NCBI RefSeq assembly: GCF_025685565.1
Contig: NZ_JAGSYE010000003.1
Span: 969,275 to 1,033,274, forward strand
DNA from: Granulicella aggregans
Lineage (GTDB): Bacteria; Acidobacteriota; Terriglobia; Terriglobales; Acidobacteriaceae
Direction of reading: 5' to 3'
Length of the DNA stretch: 64,000 bases
In this document: positions 1-7,933 of the stretch, in pieces
Layout: each line of letters opens with the position of its first letter
Numbering within the stretch: the first letter of the stretch is position 1
Translations under genes and position numbers: made by a program
Notes under the pieces: model-generated
Told to the model about the DNA's origin: nothing
The model's input: only the letters and a program-made list of their open reading frames with translations
Database searches by the model: none

Positions 1-1066
1 TCAGCAACTGCGTCGAAAGATTGTTCGGGAAGTTCGTCTGCAGGTACTTCACGAGGGCAGGGTCTTCGACCTGCACGACGCCAGCGGAACTGGTCGACGA
101 GATCACCTGGTCGTAGCTGCCGAAGAGGAACGTCTTATCCTTGCGCACCGGCCCGCCGAAGGAACCGCCGAACTCGTTGCGGTGATACGGAGTGATGTAG
201 TTTCCGTTGATGTCCTTCGAGTTCTGGAAGTAGGTGCGCGCCGTCAGGTCGCTCGCCTGGTACTGCTCGAAGCCGCTTCCGTGGAACTTGTTGGTTCCAC
301 CCTTGCTGGTGATCTGGGTGACGAGGCTGGCGGCTTTGCCGAACTCAGCCGAGTAGTTGGTGGTCGATACCACGACCTCCTGCACCGAATCGGGATTTGG
401 GACCAGCTTCGCATCGCCGCCTGAAGGCGAGTCATCAAGCGATACGCCATCCAGCAGATAGGTGTTGCTGTGGTTCGGGGCTCCATTGGCGACAATCGCG
501 GGGGTCGTCGTCGCGAAGAAGATGTCAGTGTTTGCGGCGTTCGAGCCCATCAGTCCGGTTCCGGTCACGCCGGGCGTCTGGTTCGTAACACCATAGATGT
601 TTCTCGACTCAATCGGAAGCTCCGCCACTTCAAGCGCAGTCGTCACCGAAGAGATCGTGGCCTCGTCGGTCTCGACCGCAGAGGGAGCAGCATTTACCTG
701 CACCTCGGTCGTCACGCTCGCCGCGGGCAGTTGAATGGATGCGTCGCGAACCGCGCCCGCCGTCAGATTGATGTGCTCGACCGTCACCGAAGCGAAGCCG
801 GTTAGCGACGCCGTCACTCGGTACAGTCCCGTGCCCAGAGCCGAAAAACGATAAAACCCCGCCGAGTTCGACACGCCCGGGTTCACGACTCCTGTCGCTT
901 CATTGGTTAGGAGCACCTTCGCCCCAGGAACAACCGCGCCTGTGTTGTCGGTCACGGTCCCTTCGATAGCGCTGCTGAATTGCCCATACGCGAGGGTCGA
1001 TCCCAACAGGACCAGGACGGTCACGGTGAAGAGCAAACTCGTTGTCCGAGCGAATAGTCGCATCAT
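1..1066 (-). CDS. TonB-dependent receptor, Oar-like (N-terminal part)
   Basis: Outer-membrane receptor for import of a large substrate, probably a fructan or sucrose-type sugar given the neighbouring GH32 enzyme and sugar kinase. It starts at ATGATG (1066) after a GGAGAG ribosome site, and the 3' end lies outside the window. About 355 residues are visible: a signal peptide ending near AYG-Q, a carboxypeptidase-regulatory-like beta-sandwich (about residues 30-120, with GTVTDNTGAVVPGA), then a plug domain with YLLDGVSLDD and a stretch matching the acidobacterial TonB/Oar family (NEFGGSFGGPVRKDKTF). It is transcribed divergently from the GntR-type regulator at 1312, so the two probably share the 245-bp control region. 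The class is clear; the substrate is inferred from context only. Confidence 0.9.
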   Translation of the reverse strand, partial: MMRLFARTTSLLFTVTVLVLLGSTLAYGQFSSAIEGTVTDNTGAVVPGAKVLLTNEATGVVNPGVSNSAGFYRFSALGTGLYRVTASLTGFASVTVEHINLTAGAVRDASIQLPAASVTTEVQVNAAPSAVETDEATISSVTTALEVAELPIESRNIYGVTNQTPGVTGTGLMGSNAANTDIFFATTTPAIVANGAPNHSNTYLLDGVSLDDSPSGGDAKLVPNPDSVQEVVVSTTNYSAEFGKAASLVTQITSKGGTNKFHGSGFEQYQASDLTARTYFQNSKDINGNYITPYHRNEFGGSFGGPVRKDKTFLFGSYDQVISSTSSAGVVQVEDPALVKYLQTNFPNNLSTQLL

Positions 1067-1196
1067 GATGACTCTCCCAGAAAAGATCTTTCACTTGCAT
1101 GTCGTTGTGGTTTGGTTATGCGAGGAAGACTCTAGCCAAATGCAAAGACACCTGTCAATCTTTTTCGTGAAATATGACAGTAATAGTGTGCGCAAA

Positions 1197-1206
1197 TGTA
1201 AATACA
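1197..1206. promoter_or_regulatory. candidate operator, TGTA-AA-TACA palindrome
   Basis: A perfect palindrome TGTAAATACA lies between the divergent TonB receptor and the GntR/LacI-type regulator. Regulators with this architecture (AraR type) are known to bind operators with a TGTAnnTACA core. A second, looser inverted pair, CTGTCA (1152-1157) and TGACAG (1175-1180), lies upstream. Assignment to the adjacent regulator is inference. Confidence 0.4.
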
Positions 1207-1311
1207 ACTTTTCGAGACGAAGTTCTGCGAGAAGCTGGGAGCGGACTTTGTACCTGACCCCGTATAGTGTGAAAAAGGCTTTCACTTCTTAACGGGCGAG
1301 CAACGGCGAGA

Positions 1312-2457
1312 ATGATACGAAAGAAAGCTGAACTCCCTGTCACCGATTCGGCGGAGAAGGGATCGTCAAGACAAGGTGCTAAGTATAAGCAGATCTACGA
1401 CATACTTCAGCAGTCCCTCGTGCACGGAACCTATCTTCCCGGGTCCAAGCTTCCGAGTGAAAACGAACTGGTCGAGCAATTCTCCGCCAGTCGGCCAACT
1501 GTCGGTCGTGCGCTCGCGCAACTAGAGTCGGAAGGCCTGATCCAGCGCCGGGCCGGATCAGGCACTTTCGCGAGTCCGCAGATTCAGCAGAAGCGGCTTG
1601 CCTTTGGGCTGCTCATCCCGGAACTGGGCGTCACGGAGGTCTTTGAGCCAATCTGCCAGGGAATATCACGGGCACGAGTGGGAGTGCACCATGATCTCAT
1701 CTGGGGCCCCCTCTTTGAGCATGATGCCCCCAAGGAGATTCAAGCCGAACGGCTCTGCGAGTACTATCTCAACCGGGATCTCTCAGGAATTTTCTTTGCA
1801 CCCCTTGAACTTTCAGAGGGCAAAGACCTTGTGAACCAGAGGATCGTCCAGGCTTTTGACGATGCCTCGATCCCCGTCGTCCTGCTGGATCGCGATATCT
1901 GCGAATACCCAGCGCGAAGCAGGTATGACCTCGTCGGAATCGATAACCGGCGAGCAGGGCGCGTGGTTACGGAGCACCTTCTGGAGAATGGCGCGAAAAG
2001 GATCATTTTCTTCGGTCGACCGGACTCTGCGCCTACTGTGAGAATGCGAAGTCTGGGGTACGCGGAAGCCATTCGCGAGTCCAATACGGTGACCGCTGAG
2101 CCACAGATCGTTCTCGCTGACCCGATCGACGTCAGCTCCGTCCAGCAGATGCTGCATTCCCTCCAGCCTGACGCCATCGTCTGCGCCAATGACTACACCG
2201 CAGCCCTCCTGATGACGGTGTTGACCGGTCTGGGCGTTCAAATCCCCGACGACATTCGGATAACAGGCGTGGATGACGTCAAATATGCAGCCCTGCTCCA
2301 GGTTCCGCTGACCAGCATTCATCAGCCGTGCGCGAAGATAGGTTACTCCGCGCTCCTGGCCATGCATGAGCGGGTCGCCCATCCCGAACTGCCCGCGCGA
2401 GACATCCTTCTCAACTTCGACTTAGTTGTAAGGGCATCGTCAAGGACGCTGGGGTAA
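1312..2457 (+). CDS. GntR-type HTH with LacI-like sugar-binding domain (AraR-like regulator)
   Basis: Transcriptional regulator of 381 residues. The N-terminal GntR winged helix (about residues 25-95) contains YLPGSKLPSENELVEQF and a recognition region with SRPTVGRALAQLE. The rest is a periplasmic-binding-protein fold as in LacI regulators, including VVLLDRDI, VGIDNRRAGR, and DDIRITGVDDVKYA before SIHQPCAKIGY. That combination is the AraR architecture, in which a sugar releases the protein from DNA. ATG at 1312 follows GGCGAG. It sits between the divergent TonB receptor and the TPR-kinase-GH32 genes and probably controls both. The effector, perhaps a fructose-containing sugar, is inferred. 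Confidence 0.88.
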   Translation: MIRKKAELPVTDSAEKGSSRQGAKYKQIYDILQQSLVHGTYLPGSKLPSENELVEQFSASRPTVGRALAQLESEGLIQRRAGSGTFASPQIQQKRLAFGLLIPELGVTEVFEPICQGISRARVGVHHDLIWGPLFEHDAPKEIQAERLCEYYLNRDLSGIFFAPLELSEGKDLVNQRIVQAFDDASIPVVLLDRDICEYPARSRYDLVGIDNRRAGRVVTEHLLENGAKRIIFFGRPDSAPTVRMRSLGYAEAIRESNTVTAEPQIVLADPIDVSSVQQMLHSLQPDAIVCANDYTAALLMTVLTGLGVQIPDDIRITGVDDVKYAALLQVPLTSIHQPCAKIGYSALLAMHERVAHPELPARDILLNFDLVVRASSRTLG

Positions 2458-2516
2458 ACCCTCGGAAAATGAGAGTGGCACGCCCCATGTGTATGGAGAG
2501 TGCTACGATGTTACCT

Positions 2517-2558
2517 AAAGCTGTCAAGACTGATTTGATGAAAAATCTTGGCAGCTTT
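2517..2558. promoter_or_regulatory. 13-bp inverted repeat upstream of the TPR gene
   Basis: AAAGCTGTCAAGA (2517-2529) and TCTTGGCAGCTTT (2546-2558) are inverted copies with a single G-T mismatch around a 16-nt spacer. The repeat lies 23 bp before the ATG of the TPR gene. It could be an operator or a leader hairpin. Its left arm shares CTGTCAA with the inverted pair at 1152-1180. Confidence 0.4.
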
Positions 2559-2581
2559 GACCTCTCCGCAGGATCGCGACG

Positions 2582-4186
2582 ATGCCTCGCTGGCTTCTCA
2601 TCCTACAGCTCGCTTGTTCGGTCTCCCTCCTTGCGACCGCGACGGAGGTGCTTTCGCAGGCCCCGAACCCGGCCGTTCAGTATGCCCGCGCGGAAGAACT
2701 GATCCACCGTCACCAATGGGATGCTGGGATCGCCGCGTTGCAGCCCCTCCTAAAGAGCGATCCATCGAACACGAAGATACTTAACCTTGCCGGCGTCGCC
2801 TTTGCCGGCAAGGGCGACGCGGATCATGCGATAGGGTATTTCGAAGCTGCTCTGAAGACTGCCCCGAACTTCACGCCTGCCCTCAAGAACCTTGCGATCG
2901 AGGAGACCTCTCTCGGAAGAACCAGCGCCGCGGAACAGCATCTCCAGACCGCACTGCAGCAATCGCCCGACGATCCAATCGTCAATCTGTACCTCGCCGA
3001 GATCCTTTATGAGAAGGGCGAGTTCAGGGCGGCGGCGGACCACTTCCGCAAAGGGGGAACCCTGATCGCGCGCGACCCGAACATGGTCGCCAACTTCGCC
3101 GTCAGCGAATTCAAGACTGGCGAACAGGAGAAGGCGCTCAAGGATCTCGAAGCCGTTCAACCGGAGGCCCTGAACGGTTCGTCCGCCTTGGTGGTTGGCG
3201 TGGAGCTTGCCAAAGCTGACCTCTGCGCGAAGGCCCTATCCTTCCTCTTGCAAGCACAAACATTGTCCCCGCGAGATACGGACATCGCCTATGATGCCGG
3301 TATCTGCTACCTGTCGTTGAAGCAAGACTCCGAAGCGATCGGAGTCCTTCAGAAATTGATCGATCAGGGACACGAGACCCCGGAGCTCGACAGTGCGATC
3401 GCCGAGGCCTACGAAGGCGATCACCAAACGCAAAGAGCGGTGGACGCGCTTCGCAGGGCCATTGCAATGAGCCCGGACGACGACGACAACTACCTGAATT
3501 TTGCGACAATCTGCCTCGACCACCAGGACTTTCAAGCGGCTGAGAAGGTGATTTCAGTCGGCCTGGGCAGACATCCCAAGTCCGCACGCCTGGTCTTTGA
3601 GCGCGGCATCCTGAACGCGATGCAGGACCACTATGAAGCCGCGGAGAGGGACTTTCAACTGTCAGCGGATCTCTCACCGGAGAGCGAGACGGGTTACATC
3701 GGCCTTGGCGTCACCTATCTCGAAACGGGTAAGGCTGCAGAAGCAGTGCCGGTACTCCGTCGGCGCTTACAGGAGCATCCCGACGACGCAAACCTCAATT
3801 ACCTGCTCGCGGAAGCCCTTGTGCGAGGCGGAACCCAACCCGGAGAGCCGGCCTTTCTCGAAGCGCAAACAAGACTGCAAAAGTCTACGCAGATCAATCC
3901 GAAGCTTGTTGAACCGCACGTCTCGCTGGGAAGCCTGTACCTGCGCCAGGAAGAGGTTCAAGAGGCCGTTGAGCAGTTCGAATTGGCGCGGAAGATCGAT
4001 CCCAATTCCAAAGCAGCCTGTGCGCATCTTGCGGTCGGATATCGCAGGCTCGGGGAGACCGATAAGGCACGATCAGTCCTGCTTGAATTGAAGGCGATCA
4101 ACGACCGCGAGCGAGGCGGGGCAAAAGAGTTGAACCGTCCCCCCGGACAAGTCGCGGATACAAAGACCCGGCCTCCGTCTTCATGA
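2582..4186 (+). CDS. secreted or periplasmic TPR-repeat protein
   Basis: A 534-residue protein made almost entirely of tetratricopeptide repeats. A signal peptide spans about residues 1-25 (LLILQLACSVSLLATATEVLSQA). About a dozen 34-residue helical repeats follow, for example VNLYLAEILYEKGEFRAAADH and TGYIGLGVTYLETGKAAEAV. The C-terminus is short, polar and proline-rich. AGGA lies about 9 nt before the ATG. TPR arrays mediate protein-protein contacts; no catalytic motif is visible. Its position between the regulator and the sugar kinase suggests a role in the same sugar-utilisation operon, but the partner is unknown. Confidence 0.8.
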   Translation: MPRWLLILQLACSVSLLATATEVLSQAPNPAVQYARAEELIHRHQWDAGIAALQPLLKSDPSNTKILNLAGVAFAGKGDADHAIGYFEAALKTAPNFTPALKNLAIEETSLGRTSAAEQHLQTALQQSPDDPIVNLYLAEILYEKGEFRAAADHFRKGGTLIARDPNMVANFAVSEFKTGEQEKALKDLEAVQPEALNGSSALVVGVELAKADLCAKALSFLLQAQTLSPRDTDIAYDAGICYLSLKQDSEAIGVLQKLIDQGHETPELDSAIAEAYEGDHQTQRAVDALRRAIAMSPDDDDNYLNFATICLDHQDFQAAEKVISVGLGRHPKSARLVFERGILNAMQDHYEAAERDFQLSADLSPESETGYIGLGVTYLETGKAAEAVPVLRRRLQEHPDDANLNYLLAEALVRGGTQPGEPAFLEAQTRLQKSTQINPKLVEPHVSLGSLYLRQEEVQEAVEQFELARKIDPNSKAACAHLAVGYRRLGETDKARSVLLELKAINDRERGGAKELNRPPGQVADTKTRPPSS

Positions 4187-4253
4187 CGTGCAGACATCGC
4201 CGCCATGTTTCATGACGACTGAACGAACCACTTGATCTAATCGGAGCCCGCAC

Positions 4254-5189
4254 ATGAAAGTCATCAGCACGGGAGAGGTTCTTTGGGACATCTTTCGCGA
4301 TATCGACGGATCCATCGTTGAGATTTTAGGCGGCGCACCTCTCAACATATCTTGCTCTCTGCATCGCCTGGGACACTCTGTGTCATTCATGACGGGCGTC
4401 GGCACTGACAGCCGGGGCGAATCGACCATGCTGATGATGCAGAGTATGGGGCTATCCACGGAATTTGTTCAGAGAACAGCGGACCTCGAAACCGGTACTG
4501 CCTTTGTAACGCTCGACTCACATCGCCAAGCGACGTTTGTGATCCCCCGGCCCGCGGCGTTCGACCGGCTTCGAATCAACGAGGACCTTCTATCAAGACT
4601 GCAGGAGTTGGAAGCTGATTGGCTGTACTTCGGCACCCTCGCTCAGACCGACGAGTCGAATTTGCAATTCCTGGAAGAAATACTCGATCGCATCCCCCAG
4701 ATTCGCGGGTTCTACGATATCAATCTACGAGAGGGACACTGGAATCTCCCTCTCGTTGAACATCTATCCTCACTCGCCGCCGTCATCAAGATGAACGATG
4801 TGGAAGCGAAGCTTCTATTTGAACTGATCTTTCCGAATAGTATTTTTTCGCTCGAGAATTTTTGCCGGGCATGGTCGGCGAGATATCCCCTGGAAGCTCT
4901 CTGCGTAACCCTCGGCGATCGAGGGTGCGCGGTGTACCGAGATGGCGTCCTCCGGGAGTTCTCCGGCATACCGGTGCAGGTTGCCGACACGGTAGGTGCC
5001 GGGGATGCGTTCGCGGCCGGGCTTCTTCATGCTCTCTCGCAACCGTGGCCTCCGGAACAACAAGCAGCGTTCGCAAATGGGTTGGGCGCACTCGTGGCAA
5101 GTCGGCAAGGTGCGACCCCGGATTGGACTGTCGCTGAATGTGAGCGACTCATCGCGACGAGCCCTTCCTCTGCGGTCTTTCCCAACTGA
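4254..5189 (+). CDS. PfkB-family carbohydrate kinase, probable fructokinase
   Basis: Cytosolic ribokinase/PfkB-fold kinase of 311 residues. It shows the N-terminal substrate-binding GGAPLNISCSLHRLG and the PfkB signature 2, DTVGAGDAFAAG (about residues 243-254), with the catalytic Asp in GAGDAF. CGGAG precedes the ATG by about 7 nt. Directly downstream lies an exported GH32 beta-fructosidase, so ATP-dependent phosphorylation of the released fructose is the natural role. PfkB members are promiscuous in annotation, so the exact sugar is inferred from context. Confidence 0.85.
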   Translation: MKVISTGEVLWDIFRDIDGSIVEILGGAPLNISCSLHRLGHSVSFMTGVGTDSRGESTMLMMQSMGLSTEFVQRTADLETGTAFVTLDSHRQATFVIPRPAAFDRLRINEDLLSRLQELEADWLYFGTLAQTDESNLQFLEEILDRIPQIRGFYDINLREGHWNLPLVEHLSSLAAVIKMNDVEAKLLFELIFPNSIFSLENFCRAWSARYPLEALCVTLGDRGCAVYRDGVLREFSGIPVQVADTVGAGDAFAAGLLHALSQPWPPEQQAAFANGLGALVASRQGATPDWTVAECERLIATSPSSAVFPN

Positions 5190-5258
5190 TGCATTGCCTG
5201 CAAGCAATCGTGAGTAAACCTTACCAGCCGTAGTTTCTTAAATTTCACCGGAGATCTC

Positions 5259-6827
5259 TTGACGAACATTCCTTTGCCGACGCGACGCTCCTTTCTTTCC
5301 GCAGCCTTCGCAACAACGGTTGCGTCTGGCGTGCCACTCGCTTCGATGACATCGCTGGCTCAGCAATCTGAGTCGATGGTGGCTCTCTTGGCAAGGCTCG
5401 CCGCAGACCCGCTCAGACCTCAATTTCACTTGCTCCCACCAGCGGGTTTCCTTGGTGATCCTTGTGCGCCACGCTTCTTCGAAGGCAGCTATCACGCCTT
5501 CTTTCATGGAAGTTACGGAGGCAGGGGATGGCACCATGCCATCAGTCCCGATCTCGTTCACTGGCGACATATGCCGATCGCACTGACTCCTACGGCAGGG
5601 GGATACGACTCCTACGGCACTTTCACCGGGGGAGTCCTGCCAGGCACCGGGGACATAGGCACGGTTGTCTACACGGGCGTGACCAAGGTTCCCCGCGAGA
5701 AGGAGACCATCCGGAACGAAGGCCTGCGTGAAGTGCAATGTATAGCCACCTCCAGCCAGAAAGATCTCGCTCAATTCGACAAACTCCCCAAGGCCGTAAT
5801 TGACGGCCCGCCCGATGGGATGAAAGTCACCGGCTTTCGAGACCCTTTCGGATGGAAAGACGGTGACACCTGGTACGTCGGCGTCGGGTCAGGTTTCAAT
5901 AAATTTGGAGGCGCTCTGCTCCTTTATCGCTCGAAGGACGCCCGGTCCTTCGAGTATGTGCATGCCTTGGCAGAAGGCACCTGGAACGGGCTGGATCTCT
6001 CCAACCCTGTCGGGAGTGCCGAGATGTGGGAGTGTCCGGATTTCTTCCCGATCGGAGAGAAGCACGTTCTTCTCTATTCCACCGAGTACAAGACCTACTG
6101 GGAGGTCGGAACCTTCGATAAGGAAGCCCTCAAATTCCACTCGGAGCAGAAAGGAAAACTGGACTACGGCAACTACTATGCTCCGCGAAGCATGCCTGAT
6201 TCGCAGGGTCGACGGATCTTGTGGGGCTGGGTCCAGGAATCGCGCCCGGCAGAAGCCATCAAGGCTGCGGGATGGTCCGGGGCCATGTCACTTCCTCGCG
6301 TTCTCAGTATTGGTTCCGACGGCGGGCTTCAGATCACCGTAGCGAAAGAGATGAACCAACTCCTATCCGAGCCCAAGTCTTTGCGTCGTACCGACAATTC
6401 AAAATCTCTCGCGGAACAACTCGAATCCCTCGCTCTGCCTGGCCGAAGCGGGAGGATCGTTTGGTCAATTCAAACCGGGAAGCCCTGCGCCCTGAATCTC
6501 GCTCTAGTTGCGAGCGGCCAGGTAGAGCCATTGCTGAGCGTCAATCACGACGGCACCACCGAACGGCCTTCGATCATCGTCGGCGACAGGGTATTGCCCC
6601 TGCACCCCGACGCTGCTGGCGTTTCGCGGCTCGAGTTATGGCTCGATGGATCTGTCCTTGAACTGTTTGTCGATGGGAGAGAGGTTTTGACAACACGCTG
6701 TTATACCTTTCCGAACCTCGATCCTAAGGTCACGATGACGTGGACGGGTTTCGCATCGGGTCTGCGAACTCTCAGCCGGGCCATTGTGCGACCCATCTCC
6801 CCCGACAGACTGGCATCGGCAATCTAG
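5259..6827 (+). CDS. GH32 beta-fructosidase (levanase/invertase-like), Tat-exported
   Basis: Glycoside hydrolase family 32 enzyme of 522 residues acting on beta-fructosyl bonds of sucrose or fructans. The start is TTG at 5259 after CGGAG. The N-terminus is a twin-arginine signal (TRRSFLSAAFATTVASG). The three GH32 acidic residues are all present: nucleophile D67 in FLGDPCAP, transition-state D195 in FRDPFG, and acid/base E258 in MWECPD. The nucleophile motif departs from the usual NDPNG (Gly for the first Asn, Cys-Ala for Asn-Gly). The C-terminal region (from about residue 380) has the beta-sandwich typical of the family, with LELWLDGSVLELFVDGRE. It is the last gene of the sugar operon; an IS6 end begins 3 bp after its stop. 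Confidence 0.9.
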   Translation: MTNIPLPTRRSFLSAAFATTVASGVPLASMTSLAQQSESMVALLARLAADPLRPQFHLLPPAGFLGDPCAPRFFEGSYHAFFHGSYGGRGWHHAISPDLVHWRHMPIALTPTAGGYDSYGTFTGGVLPGTGDIGTVVYTGVTKVPREKETIRNEGLREVQCIATSSQKDLAQFDKLPKAVIDGPPDGMKVTGFRDPFGWKDGDTWYVGVGSGFNKFGGALLLYRSKDARSFEYVHALAEGTWNGLDLSNPVGSAEMWECPDFFPIGEKHVLLYSTEYKTYWEVGTFDKEALKFHSEQKGKLDYGNYYAPRSMPDSQGRRILWGWVQESRPAEAIKAAGWSGAMSLPRVLSIGSDGGLQITVAKEMNQLLSEPKSLRRTDNSKSLAEQLESLALPGRSGRIVWSIQTGKPCALNLALVASGQVEPLLSVNHDGTTERPSIIVGDRVLPLHPDAAGVSRLELWLDGSVLELFVDGREVLTTRCYTFPNLDPKVTMTWTGFASGLRTLSRAIVRPISPDRLASAI

Positions 6828-6829
6828 AG

Positions 6830-7375
6830 GGCTCTGTTGCATTAGCTGTGTTTGGCGCAGTGTAGCAAGAACTGTGTTGATCAAGCGGCGATCGTGAAGA
6901 CGTCGAAGAGCTTGTTGACGAAACGCACCTCGTCCTTGAAGTGCGGCTCGCAAGTGAGGCAATGGCCTCTGCGGATCATCCGCATCACTTCGAAGCCCTT
7001 GATTGTAGCGGCTGCCGTGTTCATCGTTTGAAATCCCCGAGCGGGTCGAACGGCACGTTTGAGCGCACCATGGTCTGCTTCAATGATGTTGTTGAGATAC
7101 TTGCAAGTTCGATGCTTTGTAGAATCCAGCACCTTGCCTTCTCGCTGTAGCCGGCTGATCGCTTTGGGACAAGAGCCGAGTTGGTCCGTGGTGATAGAAG
7201 ACGGCGGCCAAGGGAGCATCGTCGTCAGCGGTTTCCTCAGGAAACGACGGGCCGTGCGGGTGTTCCGTCGGCGGTCTGACAACATAAAGTCGATCAATCG
7301 GCCATGCTTGTCGACGGCGCGGAACAGGTACTTCCACTTGCCTCCAACCTTCACATACGGGTTTTCCCGAAGGCA
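6830..7375 (-). mobile_element. truncated IS6-family insertion sequence
   Basis: The right end starts with GGCTCTGTTGCA (6830-6841), the terminal inverted-repeat start used by many IS6-family elements such as IS6100. The transposase fragment reads towards this end. No matching inverted copy is found on the other side, so the 5' half of the element is lost somewhere between about 7355 and 7456, next to the tRNA-Ala element. Confidence 0.75.
6881..7354 (-). pseudogene. IS6-family DDE transposase, 5'-truncated
   Basis: 157 residues of an IS6-type transposase: YVKVGGKWKYLFRAVDKHG, then RFLRK, the second catalytic Asp in TTDQ, KYLNNIIEADHGALKR with the catalytic Glu, and RGFQTMNTAAATIKGFE. The reading frame runs upstream as ENPYVKV where family members have DETYVKV, so the first catalytic Asp of the DDE triad is gone together with the N-terminal HTH. 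A GTG codon at 7354 could start a peptide, but it would not be an active transposase. Confidence 0.85.
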
Positions 7376-7392
7376 AAAGTCGCCTGATGGCC

Positions 7393-7445
7393 TTATTGTT
7401 CCTTTATTGTTCCCGCAGGGATCCGGGAACGTTTATTGTTCCCGG
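7393..7445. repeat. triple TTATTGTTCC repeat with perfect hairpin
   Basis: TTATTGTTCC occurs three times (7393, 7404, 7433). The last copy is part of a perfect 8-bp hairpin, CCGGGAAC (7423-7430), 7-nt loop, GTTCCCGG (7438-7445). It lies between the IS6 remnant and the left attachment repeat, so it may be a scar or protein-binding site of either element. Confidence 0.5.
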
Positions 7446-7456
7446 GCTTTTCCTGT

Positions 7457-7516
7457 AAGTGATTGATTCTATGGTGGAGCTGAGCGGGATCGAACCGCTG
7501 ACCTCCTCGTTGCGAA
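7457..7516 (+). repeat. distal attachment repeat (displaced tRNA-Ala 3' end)
   Basis: Exact 60-bp copy of 12368-12427. It carries the last 45 nt of tRNA-Ala including the CCA and 15 bp of downstream flank, but not the 5' half of the tRNA. It is therefore the original host tRNA end pushed away by integration. Confidence 0.92.
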
Positions 7517-7933
7517 TTCAGGGAATGACCTTAGACGGGGAGATACCGGACGATACAGAGTGAGCATCGCGCCTTTCATTTTCAATGAGATAAGCCCATC
7601 CGAGTATTCCTGAGTGTTCCTGAACGACACGCAGGAATACTGGCATGGACGACACAGTTACGACACAAGCTACGACACAAACGCGCTGCGTCTACAAAGC
7701 ATTCTTTTCTGGGCGACCCCTATCCCCCATGCGATGCCCCCCCGCCACCTGCGATGCTCTATCTGGTTCCGGCAATTTCCGCCGAAAAAGGCCTGCACGG
7801 TACTTCACAACTTCATAGGCGACCGCTCAGACGCAGAGCCGTGTGATTTTCAGGCTGCTTAAGCGGACATCTTCGACGTGATGCCGTGGCGGAAGATTGG
7901 ATCTGTTGCCTAGGAGAACCTCTAAAAAGGATT
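7517..7933. other. non-coding left end of the element
   Basis: 417 bp without a gene I can support. It contains the ACGACAC repeat cluster listed separately. The open frame across 7614-7862 shows no recognisable domain, and part of it is simply the translated repeats. Confidence 0.6.
7624..7680 (+). promoter_or_regulatory. candidate integrase arm-type sites, left end
   Basis: ACGACAC occurs four times at 7624, 7649, 7660 and 7672; the last two are extended to ACGACACAA and are spaced 12 bp apart. The same 9-mer, in the same orientation and with the same 12-bp spacing, occurs near the right end at 12317 and 12329. Paired direct repeats inside both ends of an integrated element are what arm-type integrase sites look like. 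Confidence 0.5.

Noticed and set aside
7614..7862. Possible 82-residue gene at the left end of the element
   Set aside because: No domain or ribosome site, and part of it is translated ACGACAC repeats.
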